This document shows positions 13,265 through 17,177 of a stretch of DNA of 17,177 nt, in pieces. The stretch is taken from positions 1 to 17,177 of the forward strand of contig JAAWDB010000148.1 in the NCBI GenBank assembly GCA_022793555.1. Direction: 5' to 3'. Every line of letters starts with the position of its first letter. The stretch's first letter is position 1. The position numbers were made by a program, and so were the translations under genes. The notes beneath the pieces are model-generated. The model did not search any database and was not told the origin of the DNA. It saw only the letters and a program-made list of their open reading frames with translations. The stretch is from Bacilli bacterium. Its GTDB lineage: Bacteria; Bacillota_I; Bacilli_A; RF39; UBA660.

Positions 13265-13524
13265 CAATTACTTATGAAATATCAAAACATGAAGCAAACT
13301 GGGTGCTTTGGAGAAATATAGAGTGCGAGCGAAGTATTAGTTCAATTGCAATAATGATTGGAACAAAAAAGGAATGTCAGGAAAGGTTGGAAGAATTAAA
13401 TGTATCAAGAGTTAGAAAGACTAAAAGCAAGAAATACAATGCTAGAAAGCAATCAGATACTTCTATCAAATCAAATAAAGCAACTAAAAAAAGACTATCA
13501 AAAAGCCTTAAAGGAAAAAGATGA
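13261..13524 (+). CDS. Small hypothetical phage protein with basic tail
   Basis: An 87-aa product starting at the ATGA overlap. Residues 1-47 (TYEISKHEANWVLWRNIE ... IMIGTKKECQERLEEL) look like a compact small phage protein. The tail from about 48 is very rich in Lys, Ser and Arg and coincides with the start of another ORF in a different frame (13400), so the tail may be real but low-complexity, or an original stop may have been lost. Function unknown. Confidence 0.55.
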   Translation: MTITYEISKHEANWVLWRNIECERSISSIAIMIGTKKECQERLEELNVSRVRKTKSKKYNARKQSDTSIKSNKATKKRLSKSLKGKR

Positions 13525-13588
13525 GACTATCAAAGAAAAAGACAGAATTATTGCTGAGCTTAGATTTAAACAACAAGAGTTATTTTGA
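13400..13588 (+). CDS. Overlapping short coiled-coil ORF
   Basis: A 62-aa ORF overlapping the previous gene by 125 bases and the next by 68, each in a different frame. The product (MYQELERLKARNTMLESNQ ... KEKDETIKEKDRIIAELRF) has strong heptad character and a plausible GGAAG binding site six bases before the ATG, which directly follows an in-frame TAA. The protein pattern looks more natural than the Lys/Ser-rich tail read in the other frame, so I think it is translated, but it is not certain. Confidence 0.5.
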   Translation: MYQELERLKARNTMLESNQILLSNQIKQLKKDYQKALKEKDETIKEKDRIIAELRFKQQELF

Positions 13589-14351
13589 CCATTTCTGTGA
13601 GTTTTGGTTACCAATTTATAGATACCAAGTTAATGAAGCGAAGCTTGAAGATAATAAAAATGCTTTGTCGGAGATAATGTTGAATCTAGTAAAAAATATT
13701 CATCTTTCGGAGAGTGAAAAAAGATATATAGCAAAAAGAATAGGAATTTATTATTTGATTGAGGCCAAAGAAAATAAATTGTTATCCGATAATGTAAGGA
13801 ATGATTTATTCAAACAACATGAAAAGTTGATTTACTTAATTTTGAAAAGATACAAACTTTTATCTCAAAGGGAAGAACTCTATGATGTTGGTCTTATAGG
13901 ATTAACAAAAGCAATGAATACTTATGATTTAAAAAAAGGTTACAAAGAAAGTACTTATTTTTATAACTGTATTGCTAATGAAATTAAGCAATATCTACAT
14001 TCCCAGTCAATGCTAAAACGTAAATGTACAGAACCTATTATCTCTTTAGATAAAGAGATAACTGAAGATCAGAATACATTATCTAATTTGTTTCCAGATG
14101 AAACGCAAAATGTTGAAAAGGAAATTTTATTAAAAGAACAGAAAGATATCTTGAATAGAGCCTTAAAAAAATTAAAATCAGATTGGCGATTTGTGATTGA
14201 AAAAGAATTTGGTCTTTATAATCAAAAAGAATATAAGAAAGTAGAGATTGCAAAGAAATTAGGAATTTCGAAAACTGCTGTTGGTAATAAGGAAAAAAGT
14301 GCCTTGAAAAAATTAAGAGAAATTTTAGAAAAGGATTTTAATTATGACTAG
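13521..14351 (+). CDS. Phage-encoded sigma-70 family factor
   Basis: A 276-aa protein with sigma regions 2 and 4. Region 2 spans about 93-163: DLFKQHEKLIYLILKRY, then ELYDVGLIGLTKAMNTYD and the -10-binding helix with YKESTYFYNCIANEIKQYL. Region 4 spans about 205-270, with the helix-turn-helix EIAKKLGISKTAVGNKEKSALKKLREIL. Region 3 is absent or very short, and a roughly 90-residue helical N-terminal extension of unknown role precedes region 2. It probably redirects RNA polymerase to phage promoters, perhaps late ones. AAGGA lies about five bases before the ATG. The end overlaps the next gene by 8 bases. Confidence 0.82.
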   Translation: MRLSKKKTELLLSLDLNNKSYFDHFCEFWLPIYRYQVNEAKLEDNKNALSEIMLNLVKNIHLSESEKRYIAKRIGIYYLIEAKENKLLSDNVRNDLFKQHEKLIYLILKRYKLLSQREELYDVGLIGLTKAMNTYDLKKGYKESTYFYNCIANEIKQYLHSQSMLKRKCTEPIISLDKEITEDQNTLSNLFPDETQNVEKEILLKEQKDILNRALKKLKSDWRFVIEKEFGLYNQKEYKKVEIAKKLGISKTAVGNKEKSALKKLREILEKDFNYD

Positions 14352-14535
14352 GAAAGAACAAGATAGATATTTAAATGCTATACGAAGTTGCAAAAAGATA
14401 TGTAAGTGTGGTCATCGAGTATTTATAGTAAAAAAATATGGTTTCGGTATTTGTGACTACTGTGGGACTAAGGTGTATGGCGATAAAAAAATAGAATTTA
14501 GAGATAAATTAAGACAAAAGATGAAAGAAAGGTGA
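14344..14535 (+). CDS. Small zinc-ribbon protein
   Basis: A 63-aa basic protein with KCGHRVF (Cys20, Cys22) and CDYCGTKV (Cys37, Cys40), which can form one zinc ribbon. No other domain. Proteins of this size and build are common in phage early operons; function unknown. Start overlaps the sigma gene by 8 bases and its stop is followed within 3 bases by the next start. Confidence 0.65.
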   Translation: MTRKEQDRYLNAIRSCKKICKCGHRVFIVKKYGFGICDYCGTKVYGDKKIEFRDKLRQKMKER

Positions 14536-14538
14536 GTA

Positions 14539-14757
14539 ATGGACACAACAGAATTAGGAGCAGGAAAGAATCCTGTACCAAAAGAACCTGAAAAAATAAA
14601 CGTGTATCGTTTCAAGTGCTTATGTGAAGTAGATATTGACGTTTGGGCACCAGATTTACTTTCAGCAAAAGCATTTTGTACAGTTACAGATTGTGATGAT
14701 TTTGACTTAAAAAAAGTAGAAGAAATTATAGATTATGAAATCGTAGAGGAGGAATAA
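14539..14757 (+). CDS. Hypothetical acidic protein, 72 aa
   Basis: Not recognised. The acidic product has FKCLCEVDIDVWAPDLLSAKAF, a beta-alpha pattern, and four cysteines (two as CLC, others at TVTDC and AFC) that do not form a standard zinc motif. AAGGTGA lies directly before the ATG. Part of the compact operon. Confidence 0.55.
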   Translation: MDTTELGAGKNPVPKEPEKINVYRFKCLCEVDIDVWAPDLLSAKAFCTVTDCDDFDLKKVEEIIDYEIVEEE

Positions 14758-14760
14758 GAA

Positions 14761-14985
14761 ATGTTAGTAAGAATCATTAGTTCAACAAATCCAGGAATAG
14801 AAAAATATATTGGTGAAAAAAGAAGATATTTTAAAGCATATGGTTGTGCCTGTTTAGAAAAGTTAGATGAGCCAGGATGGGGAATTTCTACAAGTAGGAT
14901 TTTAGAAGAAACAGAAGAGGGAAATATAATAAAAATTAAAACAAAAAATTCAGAATATATTTTAGAAAAAGTTGAGGGGGAATAA
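14761..14985 (+). CDS. Hypothetical conserved-type phage protein, 74 aa
   Basis: Beta-rich small protein beginning MLVRIISSTNPGIEKYIGE and ending with TKNSEYILEKVEGE. The GW.ISTSRI and NSEY elements suggest an SH3-like barrel, a form seen in many early-operon phage proteins; function unknown. GAGGAATAAG precedes the ATG, and the stop of the previous gene is 3 bases upstream. Confidence 0.6.
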   Translation: MLVRIISSTNPGIEKYIGEKRRYFKAYGCACLEKLDEPGWGISTSRILEETEEGNIIKIKTKNSEYILEKVEGE

Positions 14986-14988
14986 ACG

Positions 14989-15660
14989 ATGGAAGAAAAA
15001 TTAAATATAAAAGACTTAAATATTTTTCAAAAAATGTTAAAAGCAACTGAAAAAATAAATACTGTAGCAAAAAATTTAAAAGTAGATATTAACAAGACAA
15101 TGAGTTATAAAGCCGTGAGTGAATCAGATATTTTAGAAGCTGTTAAACCTATTGAGATAGAGTTTGGAATTTATAGCTATCCAGTAGAAAGAAAGGTTAT
15201 TGAAACAGACGTGTTGGAAACAGTGAAAGAATATAATGGTCAACGTACAGAATCTAAGCAATTATTTATGAGACTAGAAGTAAAATATCGTTTTTTAAAT
15301 GTAGATAAACCAGAAGAATATGTTGATATAACAACTTATGGTGATGGTGTGGATAGCCAAGATAAAGCTCCTGGTAAGGCAATGACCTATGCAGATAAAT
15401 ATGCTTTAATGAAAGCTTATAAGATTCAAACTGGAGAAGATCCTGATAAAGATCCAAGCGGAGATTTAAAAGGTATAGATAATAGTAAAAAAACTTCGAA
15501 AGCTACTCCTAAACAAATCGAAATTCTTGCAAAAGTATATAAAGAAGACAATTTAACAAAGTTGTTAAACGCAAATGGATTAAATAAGCTTGAAGATTTA
15601 AGTGTTCAAAAAGCAAGCGAGTTAATACAGAAAATAAAAGAAAGGAAAGAAGAAATTTAG
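14989..15660 (+). CDS. ERF-family single-strand annealing protein
   Basis: A 223-aa recombinase of the ERF (essential recombination function) family, which anneals complementary single-stranded DNA in phage recombination and genome circularisation. The core spans about 38-155 and contains the family signature GDGVDSQDKAPGKAMTYADK (118-137) followed by YALMKAYKIQTGEDPD. After a Lys/Ser linker, residues about 174-223 form a small helical C-terminal domain (TPKQIEILAKVYKEDNLTKL). The two following genes form the recombination module with it, ending in a nuclease, so together they look like an exonuclease-annealase pair. Confidence 0.9.
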   Translation: MEEKLNIKDLNIFQKMLKATEKINTVAKNLKVDINKTMSYKAVSESDILEAVKPIEIEFGIYSYPVERKVIETDVLETVKEYNGQRTESKQLFMRLEVKYRFLNVDKPEEYVDITTYGDGVDSQDKAPGKAMTYADKYALMKAYKIQTGEDPDKDPSGDLKGIDNSKKTSKATPKQIEILAKVYKEDNLTKLLNANGLNKLEDLSVQKASELIQKIKERKEEI

Positions 15661-15662
15661 AA

Positions 15663-15980
15663 ATGAACAATTTAGTAAAAATAGAAAATAATGAGATTGT
15701 AATTGCAAATGAAACCATTGAAAAAATCAAAAATTTTGAAAAGATGAAAGTAGAAATGGATTTAATGCAAAAAGAATTAAAACAACAATTAAAAGACAAA
15801 ATGGACTCTTTGGGAATAAAGAAGTTTATAGCAAATGGTTTATGTGCAACTATTAAAAGTGCTACAACTAGAACCACTTTAGATGGTAAAAAACTAAAAG
15901 AAGAATTACCTGGTATTTATGAAGAATATACAAAAGTAAGTGATGTTGCAAGTTCTATAACACTTACTATAGCAGATTAA
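15663..15980 (+). CDS. Recombination-module hypothetical protein, 105 aa
   Basis: A helical N-terminal half (ETIEKIKNFEKMKVEMDLMQKE) followed by a beta-rich half with SATTRTTLDGKKLKEELPGIYEE. The R-T-T-(L/I)-D-x-K-x-L-K motif recurs in small phage proteins found beside annealases and nucleases, but no function is established that I can name. Two bases separate it from the ERF gene and one from the nuclease. Confidence 0.6.
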   Translation: MNNLVKIENNEIVIANETIEKIKNFEKMKVEMDLMQKELKQQLKDKMDSLGIKKFIANGLCATIKSATTRTTLDGKKLKEELPGIYEEYTKVSDVASSITLTIAD

Positions 15981-15981
15981 T

Positions 15982-16608
15982 ATGATTGAATTTATTGAAG
16001 AAGGTCATTTGTATTTAAAAGATGGGATTATAATTCCGAGTGTTAGTGAAATATTACATTTCATCTTTCCAGATAAATACAAAGGTATAGATCGACAAAT
16101 ATTAAATAAAAAAGCAGAATACGGTAGCAAAATTCATGAATCAATAGAAATGCTTGAAGAAAATATTAAAGTAATGAATTTAGAAGAAGCTATTTATGTA
16201 ACTATTCAGTCCCAACAATTAAAAAGTATTTCTGTATTCAGTTTAAAACAATATATTAGGCTTAAGGAAAAAAACAAAATACAAGTGTTAGAACAAGAGC
16301 AAATAATTAATTATAAAGATGATTATGCTGGTCGATTTGACATGATAACAAGAGTAAATGAAGAATTTTGTTTGTGTGATATCAAAACCACAGCAGTTTT
16401 AGATAAAGAGTATTTATCTTGGCAACTTAGTTTTTATGAATTAGCGCATATGACGATGTATGGAACAGTAAGATTTGAAAAGCTGTATGCGATATGGCTA
16501 CCTAAAAAAGGTTATGGCGAGTTAGTTGAAATAGAAAGAAAATCAATAAATGAATTATTAAAAGTTTTAAAAGAATTTAAAGAAAGCAGAAAGGAAGTAA
16601 CAGAATGA
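15982..16608 (+). CDS. PD-(D/E)XK superfamily nuclease (phage exonuclease)
   Basis: A 208-aa RecB/Cas4-like nuclease. Motif I GSKIHESIE (about 49-57) with His52, a Glu near 104-106, the GRFD motif with Asp120, LCDIKTT with Asp133 and Lys135, and the trailing SWQLSFYELA with Gln148 are all in the expected order. In this setting it would resect DNA ends for the ERF protein. I see no strong ribosome binding site; the ATG is one base after the preceding stop, so translation is probably coupled. Confidence 0.85.
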   Translation: MIEFIEEGHLYLKDGIIIPSVSEILHFIFPDKYKGIDRQILNKKAEYGSKIHESIEMLEENIKVMNLEEAIYVTIQSQQLKSISVFSLKQYIRLKEKNKIQVLEQEQIINYKDDYAGRFDMITRVNEEFCLCDIKTTAVLDKEYLSWQLSFYELAHMTMYGTVRFEKLYAIWLPKKGYGELVEIERKSINELLKVLKEFKESRKEVTE

Positions 16609-17012
16609 ATCATGAACAATGTGATGGTTCGGACTTTGAATTTTTAATAGGAAAATCAATAGTCAAAGTGGAAGAAAAAACAAAAAACGTATATGGAGAT
16701 TTGGTAGATAGTTATATTTTGACATGTAAAGATAAAACGATAATTGAAATAGAAACTAATACTGGTTGTGGAGGATGTGGCAATGGTTGGTCTAGCTTTG
16801 AAGATTTAAAGAAACTGGAAAATAATCATAATGCTATTACAGGAGTCAAATGTGTCTATTCAAGAGAATATAGTGATGATTGTAGATTTAAGTTGTTTAT
16901 TTACTATCAAAATGACACGTTAACTCTTGAAGGTGATGATGGATACGGCAATGGTTATTATGGCGGAGGATTTTATGTAACTATAAAAAATATAGAAGAG
17001 GTAATGGGATGA
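16605..17012 (+). CDS. Hypothetical phage protein with GCGGCGNG motif
   Basis: A 135-aa protein of beta-strand character. The segment TGCGGCGNGWSS (about 53-64) and the Gly/Tyr-rich DDGYGNGYYGGGFY near the C terminus are its marks; the former resembles proteins grouped as DUF7448 in phages, which lack a known function. The start overlaps the nuclease stop (ATGA), and its own stop overlaps the next start in the same way. Confidence 0.65.
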   Translation: MNHEQCDGSDFEFLIGKSIVKVEEKTKNVYGDLVDSYILTCKDKTIIEIETNTGCGGCGNGWSSFEDLKKLENNHNAITGVKCVYSREYSDDCRFKLFIYYQNDTLTLEGDDGYGNGYYGGGFYVTIKNIEEVMG

Positions 17013-17125
17013 ATATTATAAAATCAATTTTTGCTAATTTATTTGATTTAATCGAAACATTGATTATGTTTATAGGCGTGATATTGATTATACTTGCATG
17101 TACTGCATTTCTTTGGCTACCATAG
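17009..17125 (+). CDS. 38-residue membrane peptide
   Basis: Short ORF starting at the ATGA overlap with the previous stop, with GAGG seven bases upstream. The peptide (MNIIKSIFANLFDLIETLIM ... LIILACTAFLWLP) is one hydrophobic helix with few charges, so it should insert in the membrane. The overlap, binding site and size suit a genuine small phage gene; function unknown. Confidence 0.6.
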   Translation: MNIIKSIFANLFDLIETLIMFIGVILIILACTAFLWLP

Positions 17126-17155
17126 CTTCTATTCTTGCTAAAGTAGGGAAGATTT

Positions 17156-17177
17156 ATGACATTTACAGGAACAAAAG
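17156..17177 (+). CDS. Possible start of next phage gene (cut by window)
   Basis: ATG at 17156 with AGGGAAG just upstream opens a frame MTFTGTK that runs off the edge. A competing frame from 17098 (MYCISLATIASILAK...) is also open to the edge but has no binding site. Too little is visible to choose. Confidence 0.3.

Larger units (their letters stand above)
7160..17177. mobile_element. Prophage, left half (continues beyond window)
   Basis: A contiguous set of integrase, ImmA-like protease, CI-type repressor, Cro-like protein, replisome organiser, helicase-loader candidate, sigma-like factor, ERF annealing protein and PD-(D/E)XK nuclease in the canonical temperate-phage order. Lysogeny genes run leftward and early lytic genes rightward, with overlapping starts and stops. 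No structural or packaging gene is visible yet. The left edge is set by the attachment-like repeats; the right edge is unknown. Confidence 0.9.

Noticed and set aside
15509..15877. Long leftward open frame across the ERF and following gene
   Set aside because: It is antisense to well-supported genes, its product is a low-complexity hydrophobic mix, and no ribosome binding site is present; a shadow frame.
1..17177. CRISPR arrays, tRNA or rRNA genes, insertion sequences
   Set aside because: No regularly spaced repeats, cloverleaf sequence, rRNA-like sequence or transposase was found on either strand.

Overview
Organism. The window is AT-rich and uses TGA as a genuine stop codon (the yceD homologue, the integrase), so this is not the mycoplasma code. 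Gene order and family traits point to a low-GC Bacillota lineage with a cell wall (it has murD): polA-mutM next to each other, and a YlbM/TmcAL gene divergent from yceD(ylbN)-rpmF as in Bacillus. I would guess a Bacilli or Erysipelotrichia-like gut bacterium, but the sequence alone cannot fix the species.

Layout. Bases 1-about 7150 look like host chromosome: the 3' part of polA, mutM, a leftward DnaQ-type 3'-5' exonuclease, leftward tmcAL, then rightward yceD-rpmF, murD on its own promoter, and an unusual regulator-like protein with four Myb/SANT-like repeats. Clear promoters and intrinsic terminators separate these units. The most striking host observation is ribosomal protein L32, which carries an obligatory N-terminal leader almost identical to the Prp-cleaved leader of Bacillota L27.

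From about 7160 to the right edge is the left half of a temperate phage (prophage). It starts with a probable attachment region with tandem 11-bp arm-type repeats, followed by the leftward lysogeny block: tyrosine integrase, zinc-ribbon membrane protein, ImmA/IrrE-type protease and XRE repressor. A strongly structured short RNA of about 86 nt is predicted on the opposite strand between integrase and zinc-ribbon gene. The control region (9629-10023) holds three promoters, each with the same CTTTTTG..TGATA element against its -10 box, and a previously unlisted leftward mini-gene (29 codons, own promoter and terminator) that opposes the leader of the rightward Cro-like gene.

The rightward early block (11004 onward) is a tightly packed, mostly overlapping operon: a DNA-binding excisionase-like protein, a small membrane protein, a replisome organiser with DnaD-like domain, a G39P-like helicase-loader candidate with a zinc finger, coiled-coil proteins, a sigma-70-like factor, small zinc-ribbon and unknown proteins, then a recombination set (ERF annealing protein, small partner, PD-(D/E)XK nuclease), a glycine/cysteine-rich unknown protein and a 38-residue membrane peptide. 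Helicase, packaging and structural genes would lie beyond the right edge.
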